From contig NC_079913.1 in assembly GCF_024868665.1 (NCBI RefSeq), positions 2,041,065 through 2,105,064 on the forward strand: 64,000 nt of DNA, given 5' to 3'. Made by a program: the position numbers and the translations under genes. Shown in pieces: positions 24,515-36,370 of this stretch. The notes under the pieces are model-generated. The model saw only the letters and a program-made list of their open reading frames with translations, made no database searches and was not told the DNA's origin. Source of the stretch: Triplophysa rosa. Lineage: Eukaryota > Chordata > Actinopteri > Cypriniformes > Nemacheilidae. The stretch's first letter is position 1. Each line of letters begins with the position of its first letter.

Positions 24515-25030
24515 AGAAGTCTAAAGGCAGAAGTATGGTCTGTCCGTCTGCATCCGCATGACGCAGTTTTTGTCATCAGAAGCATCCGCGGTCGTCCGCA
24601 CAACCCATCCGCGTGCAGCCCATTTTTTGAGACCGCGCGGACGTGCCGCGTACAACAGCGCATGCGCGGAAAAGTGCACTAGTCCACTAGGGGTCAATGC
24701 ACACACAGAAAGTATACAGTGTGCAGTTGTCGAAGAAGAATGACACAAAACCAACACGCTGAAACCAAGAACAGCAAGCTTAGAAGCATATCCTTCTCCA
24801 TACTGTTTGGTTGTTGTTCTTGTTGTCTTGCTGTTTGCTCGGATTGTTTGCAAAGGCGAAAACACTTCCTCGATCATTAATTTGCAGTGGGTCTGTAAAT
24901 GACGCGACTCAGCGCTGCCCTCTGATGGTCTGGTAGAGCACACATACTCTTGTGTATTGCGCATGTGTTGAACTCAAACTTAATCCGTGATGAGTATGTG
25001 CGGAAAGTCAAGTATGGCCGGGCCTTAAGT
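24515..25030. mobile_element. Possible Harbinger-like non-autonomous element
   Basis: An unusually CpG-rich segment (ccgcgcggacgtgccgcg) is bounded by ctaaaggcagaagtatggtc and caagtatggccgggcctta, weakly inverted. The 147-aa frame on the - strand crosses it and has no recognisable domain. Class assignment is tentative. Confidence 0.4.
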
Positions 25031-25949
25031 CAAGTGTATTTAATTTTTTGTATGTTTCTGAAGTGCACACAAAGTAGACAGAGTCCTGTCTTATTTTCAT
25101 GTGCTACTAGTAAAATAAAATACAGTATACGTGCCTCGTTAGCAAGGCTAGTTTAAGGAATAAAGCAATGTCATGCGTGTGCTATCAAAAGATTATGCAG
25201 TGGGAAATCTGAGAGGTTGTCAAGCGCTTTGATTAGCACAACTAGCATGTAGCTGATGAACTCCTCCACCAGTGCGGGAAACTACTGGGATTGTCTTCAC
25301 ATCTATTCTCTTTAAAGGAAGCATTCACTATCTGATTTCCCATGTGTTACTGCTTAGCATTCCATCTGAGAATGCCGCTGAATACTAATAAATGCACACG
25401 GCCTAATGGAGCATGTTGACGTGATCCCGTTTTAAATTGATCAGATTTTTTGTGTCTTTATAGTGACACACGACAGCATCGTTTCAGAGAACCGTAGAGC
25501 TCTTAAGTCCGTCATGTTTGTGTTTTAGTGGTTTTAACAGGTTTGAGCGAGTTCTGTGGATTTGGAGTTGAGAGGAATGAAAGGCCAAAACCTCATGAAG
25601 GGGGCCGTCTCCTCCCACAGCCCCGCAGTGCAGACTCGAATGGATTGTATCATTCATCTCCTGGACTTGACAACATTAATTTAGCTGTCAGTCATTCTGG
25701 GAGCTGGGGCTTTTTGATGAAGCCCTCGAGTCCATGATCATTAAGACAGTGTCACACTAAACTTTGCAGTGTTTGGTGCATAACAAGACCACATTTCCAA
25801 AGCAATTATCCCGGACACTGGCACTTTATCATGCCTTCGTGCAATTACACATTCAGAAACACTTAGGAGTCATTTGAGAGGCCAGATATGCTTTAAATAC
25901 ACAGTGATTCACAGATCAAATGCATGTAATTTACTCGTCGTCATATATT
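25031..25949. other. Non-coding stretch, nothing seen
   Basis: No exon, repeat or clear motif cluster recognised. Confidence 0.4.
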
Positions 25950-26187
25950 GGGGCGGTTTCCTGGACAAGGATTAGTTTAAGCCAGGACTAGGCCTTAGTT
26001 AAATTAGGATAATTAAATTCTTTTAAAAAACATACTTTACAAAAAAACATACTGTGTGCATCTTGAGACAAAACAATCGCAGTGATATATTTTAAGATAT
26101 GTCCGTGCAAGTTGTTTTCGATCAAGGCATCTCTCACATTTAAGTTAGTCTGAGACTAGGCTGAAGCCCTGTCCGGGAAACCTCCCC
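25950..26187. mobile_element. Palindromic MITE with GGGGCGGTTTCC ends
   Basis: Starts GGGGCGGTTTCCTGGACA and ends CTGTCCGGGAAACCTCCCC. Arms continue inward: agccaggactaggcctta against gactaggctgaagcc. 238 bp, no coding capacity. Confidence 0.8.
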
Positions 26188-28506
26188 ATAATGTTTTGTT
26201 TCTTTTTTTTTTATTGCGGATTGATTGATATTACTTGGAATGTACAATAAAAATTGATTTTTTTTTAAACTGCGTTATTTGTTTTTGCAAATGTTTTTGC
26301 AAACTATTCTAAATGTTTTTGCTATTAATATATGAAATATATAAATCTTATATAGAATTAAAAATGACACCATATTTAAACCAATAAAAAAATAAGTACA
26401 TATTAAATAAGTACAATTAAAATTTTTATTTAAAGATACAATAAAATAAATACAAGTACATGCATGGCATCACTTAAAAGATTAGTTAAAAAGTTATGGT
26501 GTCGTTTACAATCCATAGTGTTTTATGCATTTTAAAATAAAAATGTTGCAGCATTAGTGTCAGCAAGGCCTTTATTGAGGAGTTTCATTTAAAACAACAA
26601 TGTAAACCTAAAGAGATTTTTATATGGTTTAAAAATCTGAGCATTTCAAGCCCCACCATCGTGCCTGTAGCACAATGCATTCAGAATGAGTTTTGAGTTA
26701 AAGTTCAATACTTCGGCTTAAGGGATTGTTTTGTGTATATAATAACAGTGCTAACAAATATGACCCTGATTAACATGTGCAAATATTGAAACAGACTCAT
26801 AAATGCTGTGCTGCTGTGTTGCGTCATTCACTGAATAAAGTGAAAAATGAAAAACTTCAGTGTAGCTTCATAAAAAAGGTCTGGCATGCAAATCGGACTG
26901 GTTTCCTCGGGGGCTCTGGCCTGTTTTAGATGATAATTGAAAATGATGTAAAAATAGTGGTCTGCTGCAGACACGGGTCATATCTCAGATGGCTCGGCTG
27001 GCATTTGGCCTCTCCTTTGAATTTCTGTATAATTAATTACGTCGGGATGGGCAGCGTTTAAAAAAAAGCTATTTGTGCTTGAAAAAACGCTGAACATTTC
27101 ACAAGCACAAGTGTAGCTGCACGTACTGAACCCATGCGCCGACCTCACGTCTTTGTGCTGTTCAAGCAAATAGAGTAAATGGATTTTTTTAGAATCCCTT
27201 TGGACGGCTTGCTTGTGAAATACTCTGTTTTTTTGTACTGTAAAAAAAATGCAAGTGAGGTTTTCTTTCCACCTCACTGATGATAATCAATTCTCAGGTC
27301 TGAATCAAGAGACGAGTCTGAACGACATCAGTGCGTTGTCACCAATCAGCTGTCAGCTCCGCAGTACATTCCAGGATGTGCTTGGTTGCCATGGACACGA
27401 GGAGAGTGCACCACCGCTATGACATGTATCAAGAGAGAGAGAGACACAGAGATGGGCAGAGGGAGCTGAACCAAACGCATGGGTAAAGCGTCAGTGACTG
27501 GAATCGTTTCACGCTACAAGCGTCAGCGGTCGTTGATTTGCAATCAAATGATTATTTTACACAGTAATTATTTTGATTGTTGTTTATAACACCGAAAGAT
27601 ATACCGGTTTTGGTTTACGCTGATTGCAGACATGTGATTAGGAGACATATTGGTTGGGATTTGCAGTGGTGAAGAATCAACAGGCGTGTAATCCTGTAAT
27701 TCAGCAGCAAGGTTATGTTAGATACTGAAACATTAAATTGCTATGAGTCTGGTAATCCAAAAAAACATTTTGTGACATTTTATCACATTAGAAGCAGACG
27801 TTGCTCTCGGGATTAATGGAGATGTTTGATTTATATGAACTAACAGACATAAGACAGTTGTTGGCATACAGTAAGAATATAGAGAGGTGATTTGGAGAGT
27901 TTGTCTTTTTTAAGGTGAATCATCTGAGATGCGAGGGATCTCCATTTCGTCACCTTGGAATTATAAGGTTCTTTCTTGCATTTTTTTACAAAATTGAATT
28001 ATTCACATATTCTTATTCTGTGACTAATTTACATTGTTGAGTTTTTTTTCTTTGTGGTGTGTATATTTTGAGACTTGCATGGAATTCAAAAACTTTGAAG
28101 ATCAATATCTCAAAACTGCTCAGAATATAGATAGAACCTTATAATTCCAAAGAGGCAATTTAATTTGTTTGAATTTATTTATTTTAATGATTTATTTTTT
28201 ATGATTTATTTTTTTGCGTGGTTTTTCATTTTATTTTATTTTCATTTTATTTTTCCTCCTTTCGTCTTTTTCCCCGTCTTTTCGTGGCAGATATTCTGAG
28301 GGTGCAGGACTTCTTGGGTTGTTGGCATTAGATCTCTTCTTCTGTTCACTAGCTTGTGGGAGTGTGATTCTCTTTTCACATATCGTATGTTGTCATTTGT
28401 AACAGTATTGGCTCATTCATAACTGTTCTGAAAAAACAAATGGAAAGAAATGGGTTTGTAGAATACATGAGGAATAAAACGTGCGAGACCTCAGGTGAGC
28501 TGAACA
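26188..28506. other. Non-coding stretch with one promoter-like patch
   Basis: Mostly AT-rich. 27330-27400 combines a CCAAT box (27342-27346), an E-box CAGCTG (27347-27352), a TEAD-type cattcc and an RFX-type GTTGCCATGGACAC (27385-27398). 28150-28260 is a T-rich attttattttattt tract. No exon is defended. Confidence 0.4.
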
Positions 28507-28514
28507 CTGCCTGG

Positions 28515-29141
28515 CAGGGGCGTGATTTCCGCTGGGGACAGGGGGGACATGTCCCCCTCACTTTTCAAAATCCCGTTCGTGTCCCCCTCACTTTCAAATT
28601 TGTTTGTAATGATTTTTTAACCACACGCCGTCATCACCACGGAGAAGTACTAGGACTGAGCAGCACACAAAGAGTCTGCCCGCGCGTTGCGTGCACACTC
28701 TGAAAACAATCTTTCAGTGATCTATTTTTAATCGCGTGGTTTTGATTTGAATTTAATCAAAATTTGTTTTACGTGGTCGTTGTTTCAGTAGGCTATGTTA
28801 AGCTGTTTCCTTAAAATGGACTTCTATGGGGAAGAAACGCGTTACGTTAAACCTCGTTAAGCATTTTAGAAAGTCATCTGGCTCGTCTCCCTCCGACGGC
28901 AGATTTAGGTTTACAAGCCATGTTTTCCTCAGTTTCTCGGTAAATACTCGCATTTCCCCCCTTCATGAACATCAACTTTTGCTACACAATAAAAACACCT
29001 TTTGGTTTCATGGTTTAATCAATTTGAACAATCAAAAACAACGTGAAACATAGGTATTTTGAATTTGTGATGGGATTCAAATCAAAAAGATTTTCCCCCA
29101 TTTTGTGCCCACCACTTCTCAAAACCAAAGTCACACCCTTG
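28515..29141. mobile_element. hAT-like non-autonomous element, 627 bp, 8-bp duplication
   Basis: Starts CAGGGGCGTGATTTCC and ends AAAGTCACACCCTTG; the ends are imperfectly inverted. It is flanked by exact ctgcctgg copies at 28507-28514 and 29142-29149. The first 90 bases contain gggacatgtccccctcac twice in part. No transposase domain was recognised inside. Confidence 0.8.
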
Positions 29142-29149
29142 CTGCCTGG

Positions 29150-30411
29150 GATCAGTCAATCTTTGATGTCAGAACACAGCATCACACCAACATCCGCTGT
29201 AATCTCCAAACACAGCATTCAGGGATAGAGGCGGAATGAATTTCTAGGATGACTTCCATTTGTCAATCCGCACATAGTGACAGCAGGCACGTCCGTCAAA
29301 AATAGAAAACTTCTAGATAAGAAGCAAAGGGTTTTAACCACTTGAATACACACGCTTTTCTGTTGCTCAGTGCGAACATGAAAATGAATCACCTCGGTTA
29401 GAGCATTTATTCTCGCTGGGTATTTCTAGTCAATCGGCTGCAGTAGGAACCGCAAATGTCCTCAGGAGAACCGAATTCAATTCAAATAGAAGTCATACTG
29501 AATCAAAACTACCGAGTTAACATCTCCGCAGATGTGTTAGGGTCAGCTGTACATCAAATTAATACTCTTTCCTATCGACACAAGGAGCCATGCTGTCCAA
29601 ATGTGATAAAACGGCCCTTTAATTTTCAGTTAACCTGTGGTGTTCTGATATTTATTAAGATCCATTTAGCCGTGCGTTGAGACCTCATCTGTCGGATCAT
29701 TTGATCCTGCGGTTGCTTTAGGGAGAAGTCATTAATTTGAAGGTGTAGCATTGTAAGCACGATAAGAAAAGCCCAGTAAATGCAATTGCGGTTTGCAGGG
29801 AACAAAATAATAGGGCTGTGTTTTATAATGCAGAATTATGAGATGATTGCTGAACTGAACTGGCTGTGTTTTTTGTTTTTCTTAAAGCAAACGTCAGGGA
29901 TGAATTTGGAAAAGCATCACAATGGCTTGTGTGTGTTGTGCTTTTGTGTTTAAGAGCGTGTTGTCGAGATGTTTGCAGCCGGTTGCGCTTATGAAACACA
30001 AACACAGATACGGCCCGGAGACGCCACGAATCTGAGATGCTGGAGAGAGCGTTTTACTGATGCTGTAAATCCTCCTGCACATCAAGCGTGAAGGCAGACC
30101 ACAGCGCACATGTTGCTAGGCAACACCTTGAGGTCGCTTCCCACAGCTGCTGTCCTGATTAGTTAATTGTGTAAGTAAACAAAATGTGGAGGAAAATCAC
30201 CAAACCTCTTTCCATCCACAAGCATCAGGCCGAATGGTTTACTGTAGCAGCTGTTACCAAAAAACACTTTCGCTTATTATCCGTTCACAGGTGTTTTGAA
30301 GTAAAATGTCTTCATTTAGAAATTTTTTATGCATCTCACGAAAACATGTTCAGGGGAAATAGTCATTAATCAGAATTAAAATTGTCTGGCGTTATCATAA
30401 AGTAAATTATT
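29150..30411. other. Non-coding stretch with an RFX-type motif
   Basis: 30000-30180 is GC-richer and contains GTTGCTAGGCAAC (30112-30124), an E-box CAGCTG and TTAGTTAATTG close together. No exon seen. Confidence 0.45.
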
Positions 30412-30640
30412 GATAATGACACAAAAATTCAAATTCGGTCATGATTTATTCACCCTCATTTCAAACAAGATTGAGTTTCTTCTGCAGAACACAAAAGGTA
30501 TTTTGAAGAATGCTGGTAACCACACAACATTGGACCCCTTTGACATCCATTGTATGGACACAAAACCCCAAAGACATTTCTCACAAATATTGTTTGTATT
30601 CTACTGAGGAGCTGACACATACAGGATTTAAAGAAGAATG
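30412..30640. mobile_element. MITE family A, degenerate
   Basis: Keeps cggtcatgatttattcaccc, gcagaacacaaaaggtattt, gaagaatgctggtaacc and a late cacatacaggatttaaag. The inverted half is mostly decayed. Confidence 0.55.
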
Positions 30641-33600
30641 ACGTAAAATACAGAATGTATGACTTTAGAATTTAAAATAAAAAAACATATATTTTATTAA
30701 AATAATTTAAGCAAATTTTTGAAATGGTGCTCAAATTAATGTCATGATGTTAATAAATAATAAAAACGCTAATCATGCATAAAAACAGGATATATTGTTT
30801 ATCAATAATAGATAGGTAATTTCTTTATTTTTATTTCCAAGTGTACGTCTTGGCAGTTTTTGTGAGATTTATCTCTCTGTCTTTGACCAACTTTTGTCAT
30901 TCAGTTTGAGTCCATGCAGATCATTTCCTAACCGGACGGAAACCCGTATTTTAAAATCTGTAATCCACATAATCTATTTCAAGGCGCTTCCGGCTTGTGG
31001 CAGCAACAGTCCGTTTGTGTAATTTCATCTGCAGAAGGTCTCGCCTGTATTGCAGCTTTCTTCCCTTGAGGAGTCTCTCCATAGCAACGGCTCTTTGTTA
31101 CTGTAGACATGCAACATTGATCACGTCGAAAGCAAATGAAAAAACGGAGACGGGAAAACAACCCTAGCGACATCTCTGATATTCACGCTCCAAGTTTAAC
31201 TCCGTCAATGTGACTAAATCACAGCGTGATGGCAAGAATAACTAACGGCCAGATGGAAGCACGTTGATCAGTCTGTTCGATCGCAAACTCAAAGCTTTCA
31301 AGTATAAATTCATTAATCACTCGGATGAAATCACTGCGTCGATGGAGATGACAACACGTACCATTTTTTTGATTAAAAACAGAAGGAAGCTTGTAATGAA
31401 AGGCATGTCCTAAAGTTGATCATGTGTATCAGACATTAGGCCTGCTGTTTATTTCGTGTTTTTTAGATGCCGTAATATTCCAACAGAGGATTCAATTCGC
31501 TCGCAAAGCTCAGGCTTCTTTGAAGAACTAAGTGGCTCGCAGACGGTTTGGTAATACAGACCGTGACGCAGTCTCTCCGCGCCGGCACTATTGACAATCA
31601 AATCAATTACTCTCCCGGTTCCTCTGTTGCAAAGTGCAGCATGACAAGCCTTTGACTTTTGCCAGGTTGACCTTTGCTACAAAGAATTGCTAGCGAGTCG
31701 CCGCCGCTGACCTCATTAATAGGAAATGTCACAGCAGTAATTACGACTCGCCATGTGAGTTACGCCGGGTGCCCGGCCGCCTCGAGGTATGGCTGCGGGG
31801 GAAATGGGTGACGAGTTCTCCAAGTAATTCATGGGGTCGTCTGGAAAATTCTAGGTGGGAGAATATGGTGGAACAATAATCTATAGTTTTTGTCGGACCA
31901 CCGCCCAACACAAACCTTGAATCAGACCGGACCACAGGATGACTGTCAGACATGAGATGGTGTGTTGACATTGTTTGTAATGATCACACCATTTCTAAAA
32001 ATAGAACGGTCGGAGTTAGTGTGATTTGTTTTTTGAGCGCCATCACATCAGATTAACATAACTAAAAAAGCGTGTGCACAAATTGACTTGGTTGATATTT
32101 CAGAAAACAATTGTTTGTTGTCTCTTTCAATATCTCAGCGATTGTAAACGGAAGTAAACTCTCCTGTCTGCCTCGAAGTGAACTTCACAAATGTCCCAAG
32201 GGACATGTTTTGGTAGACGATTGCGCCCATCTTGTGTTGACCTTTTGTTCATAGATCGTCTCTATCTATAATTACCCTTTTCAGACTGTTGTGAAGTTAC
32301 TGGGGGGGAGTGGTGGGGGGTCCATTGACAGTAAATGTTACGAACTGCATAACTAACAGGAACGATAAAACTGAAAAAGGTTTAATACACGAGGCTGTCT
32401 GTAATATGCTCAAATCCATTTCTTTTCATGATATTAAAAATGCATTGTTTTATTCTTTTAACTGGATTTGAAGGTCTGAGTCATATTACCCCAAAATTAT
32501 CAGAAAAAAATTGCATTTTAATTTAATTTGAATGTATTTTCTTTTACATTTATTTTAACCCCTTAACTTGCACAGATGTGCTGACCAGAAGCGCGTCTGC
32601 ATTTTTTATAACCTTAGTTTTACATTAATTTTCAATCAGCTATTTATGCATCATTTAAATGCCAAAAACACTCAACATTCATTTTGCAGTTAATACAATG
32701 CTTAAAAGTACACTTTTACTTAAAAGTAAAATATATGTGCACCATTTTTGCATCATGGTTTTTAAATAATTCAACTTTTAATTCAACGATTTTAAGTGAA
32801 AATAACAAGAGAGTCTTTGTTGCGTTTACACAAATATATCAGTTCGCTTGACCTTTTTTATTTAAAAAATGATGTAGCACGAGATCAATCAACTTACAGT
32901 GCTCATGTAGGCTGTACTTAAATATTTCATTCATTTACCTCAATGTTCATATAGCATAGTGAAGTATATTATTATAACAAACAGTTTTGAAATAAATGGA
33001 CTGATTTGATGTCAGTCATTGAATGATTCTCCACAGAAGCACACAACATACTGCATTTCTGATGTGTGTCTTCCTTATTGTGGTAAGAAATACGATAGGT
33101 TGAACAGGGTCTATGCAAGGGCTTGTGGGTATTCCTCACAGCATTTGTACTGATAATATTAAGTTCATTGCAGTGGAAATGTATGTTGGGATTTACCTAA
33201 TTTTAACTGTAGTTTGCACAACTCAAATTTTTCCATTCACTTTATGCATACTTTTGAGCTTTTCTTGTAATTTATATTTTTGTGTTGCTTGAACAAAGGA
33301 TTTTAAATTAAGCTAGAAATGTTATAAATTTGTTTATTTTTAAGTAGAAGCTACTTAACAAAATACAATATGCTTGTTGAGACAACAAATCACTTTTTAG
33401 AGTGTAGGGCTACTTGTAAAGATGTTGTAAGCCCCTTGTATTCTCATTACTGTATTTGTTATACATTTCTGTTGATTTAATCAGAAATCATTAGATGTCA
33501 TTTTATTACTAAAACTTCAAGATATCTGAATGCATAAATGAAATGGGGAAAAAAAACATTATTTTTCAGTTACATCTTTTTGTTTAATCCTTCGATGTTT

Positions 33601-36000
33601 CACTTTTTGTACTGCAATGCATTGATAACTACACAGACGTGTGCGCACACACACACACACACACACACAGTAGATGACAGGCAGAACGAACAGTCCCGAC
33701 ACTTGCCAAGCTCAGCTGGAGGACCGTTCTGGTTACCCATAATGCTTGTGGTTCCATCTAACTGACAGATGCTGTAACACTGGTTCGATGAATTTGATTA
33801 GCATTATTTTAATTAACAGATACATCTGATAAATATTTAAAAAGCCTCGACAATGACAGTGCGCTTAAAGGAGACATCAAGGTGTGCCTACTGTATAGTG
33901 TACAGTGAAAGCACCATAATATCTTTTTGACCTTAATGTATCCGTGCATGTTCATAGATTGATCTTAAAACTGTTTGTGATGCAACTTAATGGCAACTGC
34001 ATATGATGAGAGCTAAATCATGACCTCACATCTCGTTCACCACTGTTATTGTAATGCAGATCCACACTTCCCCCTTAATTTAACTGAGAAATTAAACAGT
34101 GTTTACCTTGGCTTACTGAACCAACTTGGTAATTTTTTTCTTCCCATTCATTAGTGATGGCAATTTCCTTTGTGCAAATGAGAGAGAGAGTGAATTGCAC
34201 TTCATTGTTAATGCATAATTCGATCAAAGTGAGTTTTTTTTACCTAATCATGAAGGCTTGTACTGTAAGAAAATATGAATTTAAATAGAAATTTAAGCAT
34301 CTATAGACCATTTAAACTATAAATCAAAGAGTTGAAAGTATACGAAAGTGAAGTTAAATCTGGACATCCATATGTGATTTATCATTATACTGTCTCTTCA
34401 CACAAAGTTGCAGAAGTTAAAATTTGTCATTTCCACAAAAAAAGTCTCATCTCCTCCATAGCATCTAAGAATATTATCGCCACAATATTAATCATATCTT
34501 TATTCTGAAGCGCCAGATGTGACATGCTGTAAAGTGAAAACACTACAGCTGTGAGGCCTCATCGAGTGCAGTCGTCTATACAGACAAGAGGAGTTATTAT
34601 CTTGGGAATGTGGCAAATTTAGAAATCTGTGAGCTGTGCTTGTATCACTTTTCTGCCGTTCGACTGTATTACCCTCCGTACGTGTGTTTACATGATAATG
34701 GAGATTCACATACGGTCTGTCATCATGTAAGTCGTTGTGTTATTCTGTGCAGTAAATCCCTTAAGAAACGCATGATATCATACCATTTGTCCAAGCTCTC
34801 GCCAGGAGTGACCTATCATTTCTGGATATGACAAGCATTTAGATGAATGTGATTTTCTAGTTTTGTGATATGTCACCCTTCTCCAACAGAGTCACGGTAA
34901 TAATTGCGCTCTTGGGAGTGTAATGCATCAACAGGACCCTTGATAGTGTGCGCTGAAAATGTGCCCTGCATATAGAACCAAAGGCAGACATTGACAAACC
35001 TATAGAAATATTGAAGAAAGGGTTTGGACATATGTATGTAATGTCAGTCTTCACTGTACACATGATGCTGACTGTCCTGTTATTCTTAGGTCACAGGCAT
35101 GAACATTACAATTTAAAAGGCTTTAATATGAAACTGTTTTTCAGCCTTCATTGATGGAATTTTTGTTATAGTTTGAGTGTAGTAAACATTTTTTTGGCAG
35201 ATTGATTACCATATAACTAGTTTTGCTACAAATGGTTAAACTAGTTACGGTTGTGGTTACTATGGTCTAACTAAAGTTAGCATATTTAATTTTTTTAATT
35301 GTATTTTGATTATATTTGTCTTTTTTTTCTAAAAAAAATTGTATTAGCATTTTTTATTATTTTTGTCATTTAATTTTTTTGCTTATTTTTATTTTTTTCT
35401 TAATTTTATTATGTTTTAGTATTTTTTATTAATTTATTTCATTTTTATTTCTGTTGTTTGCTTAATTTATTTTTTTGTACTTTGCACTTGTACTTTTAAG
35501 CCATGGTTAAAACTATTTTTCTTGTACTTTTTTTGCTTGGAGACTTGGTTAATTGCCATGGTTCATTTTTGCGGGCATTCATTTCAAACCCTGGTTTATT
35601 TATTATATATTACATGTATTTATTAGATTTTATTAAATAAAAATGACCCAAAATTACCCACCACTTTCTAAAAACAACTGTCAGAATCGCAAAGCACCTT
35701 TCCATCCATCAAACTGCATTGGCCAGGTTCCCATTCATTAAACTTGGCAAGGTTAGCCGGCCATCAACCCACACGGCTGCTCAAGAATACGAATAAAACA
35801 CCTTCGATTGGTACTAATGCATTTTTGCAGTCGTGTAAGACCTCAAGAGAGAGAAATGAGAACTCAAGCTCAGCATCTCTGCTTTTAAATCAGCGCCGTC
35901 GCTGTTATACAGGTGAGAAGAGTAGCTTTAAACACTAAGCTTGTCCGGCAGGTCTGCGAGCGCACCTCCTAAATCCCACCATTAAAGTCCAGTCTAAAAG
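30641..36000. other. Non-coding stretch, nothing coding seen
   Basis: 31560-31770 is a GC-richer patch (actctcccggttcctctgtt) that may be conserved. A G-rich run (ctgggggggagtggtggggg) lies near 32300. A (CA)n tract spans 33646-33669. 33150-33410 resembles a decayed fold-back repeat. 35280-35480 is T-rich. Confidence 0.4.
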
Positions 36001-36019
36001 ATAAACCATGATTCACTTC

Positions 36020-36370
36020 AAAGTCAATAGCTTCAACCGCCGGCATTCGTCACCGGTGGCAGTCCGTTGTCAGCACGGTGATTAATTATGCTTATTTTAA
36101 TTAGCTTTCCTGCCACAAAGCTAATTGCTTGTGGATTGTTCGCAGGAAATACCCAGCACCTCGAGCGAGGCGTCAAGGCGACCATAGCGTTTATATCAAA
36201 TCTGATTTAAGTAATAAGCTCTTTCAAAAGGCCAAACGGCCATCAACGCCAGGTAAATGCCATGTGACCTTTTTAAAAGCGTCGCAGCGTCCCAATAATC
36301 CACGTATTGGGGCTGTGCGCCATGAGCGATGTTCTACCATTTCTTCTCCCGTTCTGTGAATTCAGATGTG
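36020..36370. promoter_or_regulatory. Candidate conserved non-coding element
   Basis: Clustered homeodomain cores (attaattatg at 36081, tttaattagc near 36097, gctaattgc near 36120) lie next to cctgccacaaag, in unique, repeat-free sequence. Function and conservation are inferred, not seen. Confidence 0.35.

Noticed and set aside
24521..24964. 147-aa - strand frame as a gene
   Set aside because: It lies across a CpG-rich repeat-like segment, has no domain, and its length is within chance range.
32295..32325. G-quadruplex element near ctgggggggagtggtggggg
   Set aside because: A single short G-rich run with irregular spacing and no gene context; too weak to claim.
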